Positions 48,827 to 60,160 of a DNA stretch of 64,000 nucleotides are shown piece by piece. Each line of letters starts with the position of its first letter. Positions within the stretch are counted from its first letter, which is position 1. Position numbers and translations under genes: made by a program. Below the pieces are notes generated by a model that saw nothing but the letters and a program-made list of their open reading frames with translations, searched no databases and was not told the origin of the DNA. Source of the DNA: Chytriomyces cf. hyalinus JEL632 (lineage: Eukaryota; Chytridiomycota; Chytridiomycetes; Chytridiales; Chytriomycetaceae); assembly GCA_025435555.1 (NCBI GenBank), contig JAIWWG010000012.1, positions 124,001 through 188,000 on the forward strand, given 5' to 3'.

Positions 48827-50123
48827 CTATTCATTCGGAATACCCGCCAAGGTGTTCCTCCAACGAAACATTTCCTCCGCTCCCTCCACAATTGTTTGCA
48901 GAGTCACCCTTTCATTGTCACGTATTTCTCCGCGTTCACCAGGCTGCAATCCTCCCCATTGTTGCTCCCATGACTGAAGGTGCAACTCCGGGTTTCTGCG
49001 ATTCAAAATGTTGTGCAGGCACATGCATGCATACGTAACATCCCGTGCAAACTCCGGTTCCGCAATTTGCTCATGGAGCAGAATCCTGAAGCGCCCTTTC
49101 AACATTCCAAAGCTCTGCTCGACTATGATGCGTGTAGATGAATGAATGAAATTGAAGCGGCTTTTCTGTTCGTTGTCTCCTGCAGCAGGAAATGGAATGA
49201 GCATGTACTCTGACACCGGATAGCCAGAATCGCCAATCAAGTATTGCATTTGCCCATTTAAGCAAGGCGGACAAAGCGAATTTGAAGAAAGATCCTTGTA
49301 CAATGGGCTCCGACGAAACAGCCTATTGTCGTGGACAGAACCCGGGCCACCCCCATACGCATCACGGAAATTTCCTGCACCATCAACAACTGCTTGGACA
49401 AGTATGGAGTTATAACCCTTGCGATTGATGAATGCGTTCCAATGGTCTCCAACAGGTTTCTTGATGGGTATGTGCGTTCCATCTATTGCCCCAATGATGC
49501 CTGGCAATCCATGCTTGAAAGCAAATGATGCCTTAATTGCATCCCAGCCGTCCACATCAGTTTTGTTCGGAAACCTGGAAATGTGATGAGCTTATATCAG
49601 TATTGTTGGTTTAATAGCAATAATAATTGGAAGAGATGAGAAGAAGAATAAAGCAAAATATAAGGAAGCCAAAGATGCCTCACGCGATGACTTTGGTGGT
49701 GAGATGGTTGTTGATTGCATCAACAACACGACGAAAGGTCTGATGCATCGTTGCTTTGCCATACCCAAAAACATCCCCCAGTATGCCATAACCACACCCG
49801 GAGCCAAGTCTGTAGAGAGTGACGCCCAACTGGACTTGAACAGACAGAGGGTTTCCGACACCAGACCGATTTCTTTGCAAGAATGGAGACAACTGGTCAC
49901 ACAGCCAAAAGAAGTCCTGGCTGTGCACCCGAAACTTGTTCTTGAAATACACCTCGTCAATTGGGGACTGGTTCCACAAGTCCATTTGCTGCGCCCGTGT
50001 CTTCGCGACTCTTCTCTTGCGTGGGTTGGCTGTAGCTTGTTGCGCCTCCGTCTCTTGCTGCCGTCGATGTTTGCGAGCATAGAGCGCATACAGCAACAGC
50101 CATTTAAGGGCCCTTCCAGTCAT
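48827..50123 (-). CDS. PIF/Harbinger DDE transposase
   Basis: Two exons on the minus strand, 50123 to about 49684 and about 49576-48827, joined by a GTGAGG...CCAG intron in phase. N-terminal part: a basic region (RKHRRQQETEAQQATANPRK) and HARBI1-type helix-turn-helix (QVQLGVTLYRLGSGCGYGIL, FGYGKATMHQTFRRVVDAIN). The catalytic triad is present: D in GIIGAIDGTHIPI, D in YLIGDSGYPVSEYM, E in IIVEQSFGMLKGRFRIL. No stop or frameshift was seen. It cuts and reinserts the element that carries it. Confidence 0.92.
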
Positions 50124-50535
50124 CCCTTATTTTTGATCATAATGTGTTAATATTACAGCAATGGCCACATAATGCAGCAATATAATCTTAAGCAATACCG
50201 GCGGCGGCTGTGTACTGTGCAGCAGCGTGAGATGTTGTGAGGGCAAGGAAAAAAAACCGCATTGCTGCAGAGCTTCCCGCATATGCCGTCCCAGTATGAT
50301 AGAAACGCAATGGACAAGGTGGACAACTGCGCATGCTGCAATGCTCCTGGCCGGCTGCTTCTGGTTTCACGCTCCGCACGTTTTTTCGTTTTTCAGCATT
50401 GATATTTATTATATAGTTTCGTATTGTAAAGTAAAAACAAAGCGCATGGATTTGAAAACGAAGGAAAACGTCATGCGCACTATGAACGCTTTTTCGGATT
50501 GAGCCAGTTTTGAAATAGTTTTGAGCTGAAGGAAG

Positions 50536-50599
50536 CAGTTTCAAAACCTTTTCAAAACCTTTTCAAAACTTTTCTCAAAACCACTTTATAAACCGGCCC
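50536..50599 (-). repeat. Right terminal inverted repeat
   Basis: Reverse complement of the left end: CTTTATAAACCGGCCC at the outer edge, with CAAAACCTTTT-type subrepeats inside. Confidence 0.9.
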
Positions 50600-50602
50600 T
50601 TA

Positions 50603-51862
50603 AAATAAATTAGTTTTAAACATTTGTTGAAATGAGAAAATTTTCATCTCGTCCATCATTCCAAAACAAGTGATCCCCTCATATACTTTATCCCTCCAGT
50701 TGCTTTCAGACGTATTGAACTTTGCTGCCGCTACTGCTTCTGTGGGGTAGACTCTCAGGTAGAACAGGCTCCACAGAAAGTGAATTTTCTGGAGTCAACA
50801 CACATGAAAATGATGTTGCACGATCTTCAGCAGACTCTACCAGAAGACCAAAGTGGGCTATGAAGTGACAATTCCAGACGTCTCGGTGTCAGTGGTAGGA
50901 CTCAGTGGACTTGCCAATGTGTGCTGAGGCCAGTCTGATCAGAAGTGACAGCTGCTGATCCCACTCAAACTGGGACATGCAAAGGTAATTGGAACAGAAT
51001 AAAGAGTAAGTTCTTCCTTCTCTTTATTGTTGCAACCATCACTCAATCAAACTGTATTGAAAATAGCATGGCCACCTCATCTGATGAGTGCGGCTAGTCA
51101 GTGTGTTGCAGATTGGCAGGCTTGCCAAACTCAATCAAGACTGTGAATATGAACTGAATGTGAACTGAATATGAACTGAATATGAATGAATATGAACTGA
51201 ACATGAATCTGAATTTTTGAAGTTCATACGTTTTTTTACAAAAGCGCAAGTTCCGCAGGAACAAACACCTGCATGGATTGATGAACAACTGCAAACATGA
51301 GCTTACAGACATAGTGGTTTACCACCTATACATTTACTATTTTTATTTTAAATAAGTTACAACAACTAAACCAGCTGCACTGCTGGTGTTCATGTTTTGT
51401 CACTGTTTGTATTTTCTGAATTCAAAAGGTGAATTCACTGAGTTCACCCAAACTGAATAGAGTGTGTCCAAAAAATTAAAATTAAAAAAAATCAAAAGCA
51501 AGCCACAAACACATTGTCAACTTGTTTGCTCTATATAAACTGCTCTTCTTCCTGTTGTTTTAATTGTGCACCGTCCATATGAAGAAAACAAAAGCTACTC
51601 TCAGTACTGGCAATTGGATAAAAAGAGCAAGACACTCTCCTCACTGACCACCTCAAGGAGCATGATGATGGAGGCAAGACAGGCAAAAATGTCAAGGCAG
51701 AAGTTCCAGGTCTTAGAGGCTTTTTATCCTCCACGTTGAACTCCAAAATTCGAAGCATCTGCAGCCAGATCAATGATCCAGGATCAAAATTCTTAAATTT
51801 TTCATAACACAAAAAATCTTACAATTTTTGGTCAAAATGTATTACAGCTGCGGATCCAAAGC
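50603..51862. other. Noncoding AT-rich stretch with a tandem repeat
   Basis: About 1.26 kb, no convincing gene. Short repeated text is seen near 51143-51214. Parts around 50750-50950 might be transposon debris, but no frame supports it. Confidence 0.5.
51143..51214 (+). repeat. Tandem GAATATGAACT-like repeat
   Basis: Six to seven copies of an imperfect unit of about 11-12 nt (TATGAACTGAA / TGTGAACTGAA / ATGAATGAA). Confidence 0.8.
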
Positions 51863-53069
51863 ATGACAGTCTGCCAATGGATCTTTCAAGCTTCAAGTTG
51901 GCTAAACGGTTGGGAGCTGACGATGATGACAATTCCGATGAGGAGATGGTCCTACCTCCACTGCACATTGCATTCCCCAAAATGTTTCGTGACACAAGCC
52001 AAGCCTCAGCAGCCACAAACAAGTGCCGAAAACCTGAGAGTCCCAAGAAACCCACTGTTGTTGATGCCAACGTGTACACAAAAGCTGTTGCGCAAGCAAT
52101 ACCTTTTGTTTCCACCATGATCTCATGAGGTTCATGGATGAAAACACCGGGTTACACCATGTGCAGATTGTTCTGCGCATTGTGACTGATCATCAGATGC
52201 AGCACAATGTCACTGCAGATGGAAAGCAACTTGTGTACCTGCTCAAACCCAAGACTGTTGCAGCAAGGAACTTTGTCAATCCAGATCATGTGACCTTTGA
52301 CCATCCCCCAAATCAGGCCATTTGTCCAGTACTTCCACAACAACCCTGGCATGGAGGAGTTCACTTACATAACCAACCTGCCAGAGCCTGTTGACTCCAG
52401 CTGTGTCAGCAAGAGAGATGTTTTGCAAACAGTTGAAACAGTGGACTCCGGTGGAAAGGTGGTGACAATTCAGCAGCAGGTTGCCAAAGCGTTAGTGTAC
52501 ATGGTCTCAGGTCAAAGGAGTGGGGATTGCGAAAGTGACTGGGCATGACTGGGCTTTATTGGCTTCCCTTCAACTTATATTATTTTTTATTTTTAAATAA
52601 AAAGTATATGATTCCTCACAAAAAATTTCCCTCCCAACCCTGTACTTGTGAAGGAACAACAAGCCATGTTTTTTATTCTCCAAGTCAGAAAATGCTGTGC
52701 GAAGAAATGTTTCAGATAGAAATTGATTTCTTACAGAATCAAACTCTGAGCACCTTTTCTGCCGATTGTGCAATAAACAACCAATTGCGCAACTAAACAA
52801 TTGAGAAACACACACACATGCACCAAGCAAGCTCACAAACTGTTGCAACACCTCAAAGCCAAGTTGTTGGCTCAACAGAGGACCTGGGACTCACACCAGC
52901 AACGTTTGTGTGAATTGAGCCAAGAAGGAGAGGGTGCCCACCTCAAGTTCTGCAGCTTTACCCTCCAGGAGCACTGCTGTCATCAGCTGTCCAAGAAAGC
53001 CAAGCTCAAAGCTGCCAAATTGAAAGCACTGGTTTGCAAAATAGCCAAGTGTTGTGGATCCTGGTCAAG
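51863..53069 (+). pseudogene. Decayed coding remnant of unknown origin
   Basis: Protein-like text in changing plus-strand frames: LAKRLGADDDDNSDEEMVLP near 51900, HVQIVLRIVTDHQMQHNVTA near 52160, a stretch near 52340-52500 (GMEEFTYITNLPEPVDSSCV), and a Lys/Gln-rich helical stretch near 52800-53050 (LKAKLLAQQRTWDSHQQRL). It is interrupted by several stops. Its position inside the transposon cluster suggests element debris. No family was recognised. Confidence 0.4.
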
Positions 53070-54170
53070 GTGGAACACAATGTAAACAACAGCGCAGCCA
53101 CGCAATAACCAATTACACTATCAGCAGCAAGCAGATTGTTGCGGATCCTGGTCAAGGTGGACCAGCGGTCTCCTCATGTACTCAACATAAAGGAGAGCTC
53201 AAAATCTCTGGAATGCATGAAGATGTGGGAAACAGGTGTTTGAGCACCTGCAGACCCCATACGTACCAAAGATGTGAAATACACATGACTTTGTGTAAAT
53301 ATAGACAAGCCACGGGGGCGGTAACACACCGTCGATCACACACACAGGTCTCTGGCACATCTGCCAAGTCCTACGAGCACCCACGTGCCATCCACGGCTA
53401 TTTATGGTCACTGGATGAGAAGTTGTGAGGCATACTGCCAAGACCCCAATAAAGCTGTATTTACGCAAAGTTGGGACTTTAAACAATCCACCACGATAAC
53501 ACACCATCACATGACACCCTCACCAAGTTGTCATAAGGTGTCAGACTCTATCACTCTAGAGAATACCAACGGTACTAAGCCAAACTACCTGCAACACCAA
53601 GCATTCGGCAGAAACACACCAGTACATAGCTTGTGTAGTTGAAACGAAGGTTTGAGCCTGGACAGGCGGCACTTGAGGACCCAGATCTTGCATAAGCAAA
53701 GTTCAAAGTTAGTACACCACAGTCAAACTGACACGCTGAAATGTACATGGACAGCAGGCAGCGCTGCTTACCTGTACACCGTCACTTGGACCCATGGCTC
53801 CCTACCCAGGTGGGAGAGTCCCCGTCAGAGGTCCAAGGATACAGTCATATGCACTTTGGACGTTGGTTGGATAGTTTCTTATTCAAATTGTAACTTTTTG
53901 GATTGGTAAAGGCCCAACAGTCCTTGGGGACGTTCGGGGGATTTCCATCTCGGTTCTTTATAATTTCTACCATGAAATAATAGAAAACCAGGGAGATACC
54001 CATGAGTTTCCACCCATGAGTGATTCTTTCAGGTTCTATTCCAAAGGGTATAAATGGTAGAGCTTCCACAAGGCAAATAAACATCTTCTTAGACCAAAAT
54101 CATCATTGTAGCACCTGGTCCTCAAGTCACAAACCCTCGTACAGTGTGCCACCACCATTTGTACTGACAC
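53070..54170 (+). repeat. 1.1-kb direct repeat, copy 1
   Basis: Near-identical to 58902-59996 in the same orientation. No open frame of note. It contains AATAAAGCTGTATT near 53448, a partial version of the palindromic signal in copy 2. A 20-nt piece (GGATCCTGGTCAAGGTGG) also lies just outside its left edge (53057-53074), as well as 70 nt inside. Not obviously an LTR: copy 2 cuts into another element rather than closing one with this copy. Confidence 0.85.
53448..53461. terminator. Near-palindromic polyadenylation-type signal
   Basis: AATAAAGCTGTATT in copy 1 of the repeat, one base off the perfect palindrome in copy 2. Confidence 0.4.
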
Positions 54171-54582
54171 CAAGCAGTTGAACAGCAGAGCAATAGGGGG
54201 TTTCAAAATTAAAAAATAAATGGATTTTGATTTTTTCAGAAATCAATTTCTAGGCCCATCAAAAATCGATTTCTTTTCTAAAAAGCAACGTTGGAGTCGC
54301 TTTCCACAGTCAATTTTCGATTTTTAGAATAAAATGGCAAAGACAGTCAAGAAGGCAACTCCTCAGAGCAGCAGACCTGGCGCAAAAACACCTGCACAGT
54401 ACAAGGAGATCATCAGATTCAGATGTTGAGACGGCAGTGAGTCAGACAAATCCAGCACAGTGGAACTGCTTGGCCCAATGCACATGGTGCATTCATCCCG
54501 AACAATTGAAGATTGCCAACACATTCCTAAGATGGTAGCAATGTAAAACCACATATTCCAGATGGCAGACAAATAGTTTCGA

Positions 54583-55512
54583 GTGTGTGCACAAATGACT
54601 CAGCAATCTTTCCACTCTCTCCTCTCCAAACTTGAGCAGCATCCAATTTTCACAAGTACCAGCCAACATAAGCAGATTGCTGTTAAAGTCCAACTGCTCG
54701 TGGCTCTGGAGCAATTTGGATGCAGTGGGAATGGAGCAGGTGTTGCGCGGACCTCCCATCATGCAGGAGTATCATGGGGATCTATTGTTCTATATACTCG
54801 AAGGGTGATACAGGCAATATTATCATTGGAACCTGAGTTTATTTCCTGGCCAAGAAAAGCTGAGCAATGTCAAATTTGGTTGAGGGTTATGAGGCGCTCT
54901 GGTTTTCGTAGGTGTGTTGGCTTCATTGACGGAACTGGAATCCCTCTCTATCAGAAACCACACACAATGGATCCAGAGACATGGTTCTGCTACAAGAAGT
55001 TTTATGGCTTCAATGCTCAGCTTGTCTGTGACAATAAAAGGCGAATTATCTACTGCCATATTGGGAGCGTTGCAAGCAATCATGATTCAACTGTTTTCAA
55101 ACAAATGCATCTTTACCAGCAACCTCAGAACTTTTTTTCAAATGGTGAATACCTGCTTGCAGACTCTGGGTATGCACTCACAAAACATATGGTGACTCCA
55201 TACACAGGGCGAAACATCTCTGGCACAAGAAGGTACAAGTACAATCTGAATCTAAAATCAACTTGGGTGGTGAGTGAATGTATGAATGGGATTATGAAAG
55301 GACGTTTCCAGTCACTTAAAGGATTGCAGGTGGTCATTGGGAATAAGGAGGATGTTGAGCATGCCTGCAACTGGATGCAAGCTTGTTTCATTCTACATAA
55401 TTTCTTAATCAATGCTGGAGATGATTGGACACAACAGGATGGTTGGGACACAAAAGACATGGGTATTGATAAAGTGATTGATGGAGTTAGTGTGGGCGAC
55501 TTGATGCAATGA
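54583..55512 (+). CDS. DDE_4-type transposase of the second element
   Basis: Open frame of 309 residues; the real first exon is probably upstream (an intron acceptor AG lies just before 54577, and a candidate first exon MAKTVKKATPQSSRPGAK starts at 54333). The Met usable inside this frame is at 54595. Domain: LSKLEQHPIFTSTSQ, AVKVQLLVALEQFGCSGNG, then the catalytic residues in RRCVGFIDGTGIPL (D), EYLLADSGYALTKHM (D) and WVVSECMNGIMKGRFQSL (E). No break was seen in this frame, so the enzyme could be active if its 5' end is intact. Confidence 0.8.
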   Translation: MCAQMTQQSFHSLLSKLEQHPIFTSTSQHKQIAVKVQLLVALEQFGCSGNGAGVARTSHHAGVSWGSIVLYTRRVIQAILSLEPEFISWPRKAEQCQIWLRVMRRSGFRRCVGFIDGTGIPLYQKPHTMDPETWFCYKKFYGFNAQLVCDNKRRIIYCHIGSVASNHDSTVFKQMHLYQQPQNFFSNGEYLLADSGYALTKHMVTPYTGRNISGTRRYKYNLNLKSTWVVSECMNGIMKGRFQSLKGLQVVIGNKEDVEHACNWMQACFILHNFLINAGDDWTQQDGWDTKDMGIDKVIDGVSVGDLMQ

Positions 55513-55593
55513 TTGATATCCGCAAGGTCATCATTAGAGAAATGATAGACAGTGGACATATATAGGCAAGAGATGAATGACAGGGAGTTTGAA

Positions 55594-55610
55594 AAATAAA
55601 AGCTTTATTT
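55594..55610. terminator. Palindromic poly(A) signal between convergent transposon genes
   Basis: AAATAAAAGCTTTATTT gives AATAAA on both strands, between the transposase stop (55512) and the accessory stop (55605). Confidence 0.6.
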
Positions 55611-56563
55611 CACGCCACGTTTTCGCATCAACTCTTCCTGTTGAAGTGCCAGAGTTGCTTCCGCAGACTTGGTTTGTGCAACTAATTGCTTTTCCATCAG
55701 ATCTAGCTTTGAAACTTGGCTCTCCATGTAACTGCTGGCAAAGGACGTTCTGGTAGGCTTTGCTGCTGACAATGAGACTGAAGAGTGCTGCTTTTTCCCA
55801 AGTGCTGAGGCTGAATCCAGATCAGAGTCAGAAGAAATGTCTACATCCACTGCAGCTTTCCCCTTCTTTGACCCTGCTTTGCTTCGCTTTTTTTGAACAG
55901 ACCCAGTGGTAGCTGTGGCAAGCTGGTCGGCAGGCAGCACTGGATTATTGGGTTCTTTATCTCCAGCTTGCAGTTGGTCAGCACCATTTGAATTTCTGTC
56001 TTTCTTGTCTTCCCCATCTGTTGAGCTTTGGTCTTTGTCATTCATGGCATTGTTCTTCCGATCTTTGTCCTCTTTGTCTTTGCTTTCCCTTTTGGGGACA
56101 TTGGTCTGGGACACATGCATTGGCACAACATTTGCACAGTGACCAAACAGCTGATCCAGTTCAACGAACATGAAGCACAGCTTCTCCAGCTTCTCTTCCA
56201 CAGTTCGAACTCCTGAAGATATGTCAGCTTCAGTGATGCCAAATCCTGACCCTTCTGCCTGTGATTTTGCTGACAGGTACTTTGATTTCCAGACAGAGAG
56301 CCGGTTCTTTGCAGTGAGATGGTCCCAAGTAGTGTGGAACTTCCTGTTCATGTGATCTGCAAGCACATGGTGGCCATCTGTGACCTTCATCTTCACTCCT
56401 GACCCCATAAGCTTCCTGTGGCCTGCACCACCGTTGATCAGAGTGAAATTCCCCTCAATGCAGAGCCATTCATGCATGACTTGTCATCTTCATCAAGAGC
56501 CTCAAAGAGAAGGCATTGGTTGATGCTCTCAATTAGAGTTTGGCAGGGGCTCTTTTTAGGCAT
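55605..56563 (-). CDS. Accessory Myb/SANT-like protein of the second element
   Basis: The main frame (56477-55605) encodes KFHTTWDHLTAKNRLSVWKS, SGVRTVEEKLEKLCFMFVEL and a Lys/Asp-rich tail with a C-terminal coiled coil (KLDLMEKQLVAQTKSAEAT). This is the layout of Myb/SANT-like partners of Harbinger transposases. A better N-terminus starts at 56563 (MPKKSPCQTLIESINQCLLF) in another frame and meets the main frame near 56475, which implies a frameshift or a small unresolved intron. Function as DNA-binding partner is inferred from position and family resemblance. Confidence 0.55.
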
Positions 56564-57134
56564 GATTTTGAAACCCCCCTGTTCAAAAAATCGATTTTAA
56601 GGCATCTCAGAAATTGATTTCTGAATTCTCAGAGAGCGCTTTTTAATTTGTCCACTGTTTTAATTTTGAAACCCAGATGTTGAGAGCAATGACAACAATC
56701 AAGACCCGAGATTGGAGGAATCACTTTGTCAAAATGAAAACCATAATAGTGAGAATGGACATGAGGATGAGGAGGGAGGTGGGGAGGGATTTGAGTTTGG
56801 GGAGGATGAAGCACATGCGTGCAGCCACTTTTTGGAGAGGGAGGCATTGCATGCGCAGGCAGATTGGGCGCACAATCAGCAGGATGGAACATGGATGTAT
56901 GCTGAGCCTCAAAAAGAATTTAAGGTAACAGTCATCAGTATTGGTGCCATTTTAGCATGCTGACCCTGTTCACAGATGTGGTGCTCAGACCAAAAGTATG
57001 ATGATGAGTTTGTGGATGAGTCTCAATTGCTGCACTTCCTTCAATATCTCAAAAAACGCCCTCTGAAGATGCAAGGGCGAAAATGAACACAGGACTTGCA
57101 ACCATGAACAACCCAAAAAATCAATGGGAAACTG

Positions 57135-58673
57135 GTGGTCCTGGAGCATCGTGACAAAGCTGGAAATGTCATTTTTCGCCACCCTGACTACAACAACTTA
57201 ATCAATCCCTCATCAACAACATTTCTGAGTCACCATTCAATCAAAGTCTACATGAATGCTTTAGTTCATCTGAATTTCTGGCAAACAGTGGACACAACCC
57301 ATAAGGTACCTGATTATGAATGTCACTGTGTTACAAACTCTCATTTTTTTTCTTCAAAGAACCCACACTGTTATCCACGTGGACCAAGCATCAAAAGCTT
57401 TCTGCGAAAGCACAAAGAGCATCATGAAATACGCAAGGGTGCAAGTCTGGAGGACCCAGGGCTGGAAGATGTCTCTATGCGTATTGAAGATGATAAGTGG
57501 ATGGAGCTGGCAATGGGTATACTGAAGTCCAAAAAGCTTGTGGAGATGGACAGATCAGCAAGCAGTTGGATGCCACCAGCTTGCTTGGGACTGGTACTTG
57601 AAAGACATTTTCCTATACACACTGCAGAATGAAAGCATCACAGATGGTTGTGTCAAAATCTTGGTTGGGCAATCCAAAGTTTCTAAGACAAACCATTATG
57701 ATCATACTGAGCACTTTGGATTCTTTGGTCAAAAAATGTTCTAGAATGTGCATGGGGCTGGCAGGTCGAAATCATGGTACGGGGATACTCTACTGGCATT
57801 GATGGTCATGTCTGGACACCACCAGACATCTCAAATCGCAGCGCATTTTATAAAATGAAAGTTCTGCATGATCCAAAGTACAACTCCATGTACAAGGCTG
57901 TTGAGAAGGCATTGGAAGCAATTGGGATTTATTCAAAGGTAACACTCCATCTTGAACATCTGTACTTGGTGGAATTGAAACATGTCCCTCAACAGAAAAA
58001 ATCACATTTAGGCTGGGTGACAGGAAACATGGTCATGTTCAACCACTCAATCAACCCAGAAGACATGCGAGTTGCTGCCAGAAATAGACTTGACTCACAG
58101 GAGACATGCTACAAGTTTAGCTTGTCACAACCAGCTGGACAGGTTTTGGCAAAGTGGAAAAAAGAACAAAGCAGAGTTCATCTGCATAAAAGCAACAAAT
58201 GCCAGTAAATACTGATGCTTATCTGTTACAGGAAGCTACAACTGTGTGCGGGAGCAGTGTGAGGTTCCAGATGCATTGAAGAAACATGCATTTAAATTTA
58301 TTGATGATGGGAAGCAAAAGGTGGATGAGCTGTTGGCATCTGGCACATATGCAACAGCAATTGCTGAAAAGGATTACCTTGAAGTGATGATGTGCAATCA
58401 AGAGATTCTCTTTCAGGACGTGGCAGAAAAAATGGATAATGTGAGACTTCACACTTAACGATGTCTGCTCTCTTACATGCTGGATTACAGGCAACATACA
58501 TGACAGCAGTTGGAGAAGACGATGCTTTTCTAAATTGCGCATTGTTCAACAATGATGATTTTCGAGCATATCAGTTGAGTGTGTGCCAAAAACATGCAAC
58601 ATTATCTGAGGAGCTGATACGATCGATCACAAGAGCTGGAGAGAGTAGTCCCCCAAGTTGTATCTGCACTTGA
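57135..58673 (+). pseudogene. Crypton-like tyrosine recombinase core
   Basis: Pieces in order: NPSSTTFLSHHSIKVYMNAL (57200), PRGPSIKSFLRKHKEHHEIR (57385), WYLKDIFLYTLQNESITDGC (57590), WYGDTLLALMVMSG (57775), LHDPKYNSMYKAVEKALEA (57865), then HLGWVTGNMVMFNHSINPED with MRVAARN (58010-58080), which resembles the H..GRW....YL..LP..MR..A segment of fungal tyrosine recombinases. The end (YLEVMMCNQEILFQDVAEK, then FNNDDFRAYQLSVC) resembles the Ndc10-like region after the recombinase domain. The catalytic Arg/Tyr residues could not be fixed by eye. Multiple breaks. Confidence 0.5.
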
Positions 58674-58901
58674 TGGTATTTGACATGAGGGGCTGGGACA
58701 TAATGTTGCAATCATGGATGGCCTTGTTACCCTGGACACAAAATTAACAGTACATGGATGTACCTTGAGCCATGTAGATGCCAACCTCACACAAGTCAAT
58801 GCTACTCTGTTTGACATTCAATGCCAAAATGCTGATTTTTGATGAGAAATACTGGTGTGTTGAATTTGGCGCAGCAGCATCCCTTTATTCATTGACAAAA
58901 A

Positions 58902-59996
58902 CACAACGTAAACAACAGCGCAGCCACGCAATAACCAATTACACTATCAGCAGCAAGCAGATTGTTGCGGATCCTGGTCAAGGTGGACCAGCGGTCTCCT
59001 CATGTACTCAACATAAAGGAGAGCTCAAAATCTCTGGAATGCATGAAGATGTGGGAAACAGGTGTTTGAGCACCTGCAGACCCCATACGTAACAAAGATG
59101 TGAAATACACATGACTTTGTGTAAATATAGACAAGCCACGGGGGCGGTAACACACCGTCGATCACACACACAGGTCTCTGGCACATCTGCCAAGTCCTAC
59201 GAGCACCCACGTGCCATCCACGGCTAGTTATGGTCACTGGATGAGAAGTTGTGAGGCATACTGCCAAGACCCCAATAAAGCTTTATTTACACAAAGTTGG
59301 GACTTTAAACGATCCACCACGATAACACACCATCACATGACACCCTCACCAAGTTGTCATAAGGTGTCAGACTCTATCACTCTAGAGAATACCAACAGTA
59401 CTAAGCCAAACTACCTGCAACGCCAAGCATTCGGCAGAAACACACCAGTACATAGCTTGTGTAGTTGAAACGAAGGTTTGAGCCTGGACAGGCGGCACTT
59501 GAGGACCCAGATCTTGCAAAAGCAAAGTTCAAAGTTAGTACACCACAGTCAAACTGACACGCTGAAATGTACATGGACAGCAGGCAGTGCTGCTTGCCGG
59601 TACACCGTCACTTGGACCCATGGCTCCCTACCCAGGTGGGAGAGTCCCCGTCAGAGGTCCAAGGATACAGTCATATGCACTTTGGATGGTGGTTGGATAG
59701 TTTCTTATTCAAATTGTAACTTTTTGGATTGGTAAAGGCCCAACAGTCTTTGGGGACGTTCGGGGGATTTCCATCTCGGTTCTTTATAATTTCTACCATG
59801 AAAAAATTGAAAACCATGGAGATACCCACGATTTTCCACCCATGAGTGATTCTTTCATGTTCTATTCCAAAGGGTATAAATGGTAGAGCTTCCACAAGGC
59901 AAATAAACATCTTCTTAGACCAAAATCATCATTGTAGCACCTAGTCCTCAAGTCACAAACCCTCGTACTGCGTGCCACCACCATTTGTACCGACAC
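58902..59996 (+). repeat. 1.1-kb direct repeat, copy 2
   Basis: Near-identical to 53070-54170 but lying between the recombinase core and the GCR1_C tail of the Crypton-like element. Flanks on both sides contain ACACA, as also seen around copy 1, which could be a target duplication or part of the repeat. No open frame. Confidence 0.85.
59274..59287. terminator. Perfect palindromic poly(A)-type signal
   Basis: AATAAAGCTTTATT, identical to the one at 60681-60694. Confidence 0.5.
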
Positions 59997-60160
59997 AGAT
60001 GATGCAGGCAAATGCTTGCAGGACCCAGGCACTTGCAAGCGCACAAGCTGCCCAACAGATTGAGATGCTTGCTGCTTCCAGCCAACCACCCCCTCTCCCA
60101 GCAGTGACGCGTTGAATCAACTCAACTGAAGTCAGTTTTGGTCCACAGCAGGATGAGAAT

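Larger units (their letters stand above)
46155..50599. mobile_element. PIF/Harbinger DNA transposon, looks whole (4.45 kb)
   Basis: Flanked by TTA on both sides (46152-46154 and 50600-50602), the 3-bp target duplication typical of the superfamily. The ends are inverted repeats beginning GGGCCGGTTTATAAAG. It carries the two usual genes: a Myb/SANT-like accessory protein on the plus strand and a DDE transposase on the minus strand, convergent with a 66-nt gap. The transposase keeps its D-D-E residues and neither frame shows a break, so the copy is probably young and may be autonomous. Confidence 0.92.
54198..56674. mobile_element. Second Harbinger-like DNA transposon with long imperfect inverted repeats
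   Basis: The ends share GGGTTTCAAAATTAAAA (54198-54214; reversed at 56658-56674), CAGAAATCAATTTCT (near 54237; reversed near 56613) and AAAATCGATT. It holds a DDE transposase on the plus strand and a SANT-like protein on the minus strand, convergent across a palindromic poly(A) signal at 55594-55610. A clear target duplication was not found. It inserted just upstream of, or in, the Crypton-like region. Its transposase differs strongly from that of the first element. Confidence 0.75.

Noticed and set aside
53070-59996. The two 1.1-kb repeats as the paired ends of one LTR element
   Set aside because: No reverse transcriptase, integrase or capsid-type frame lies between them, and copy 2 lies inside a Crypton-like gene whose tail continues beyond it, so they do not bound a single element.
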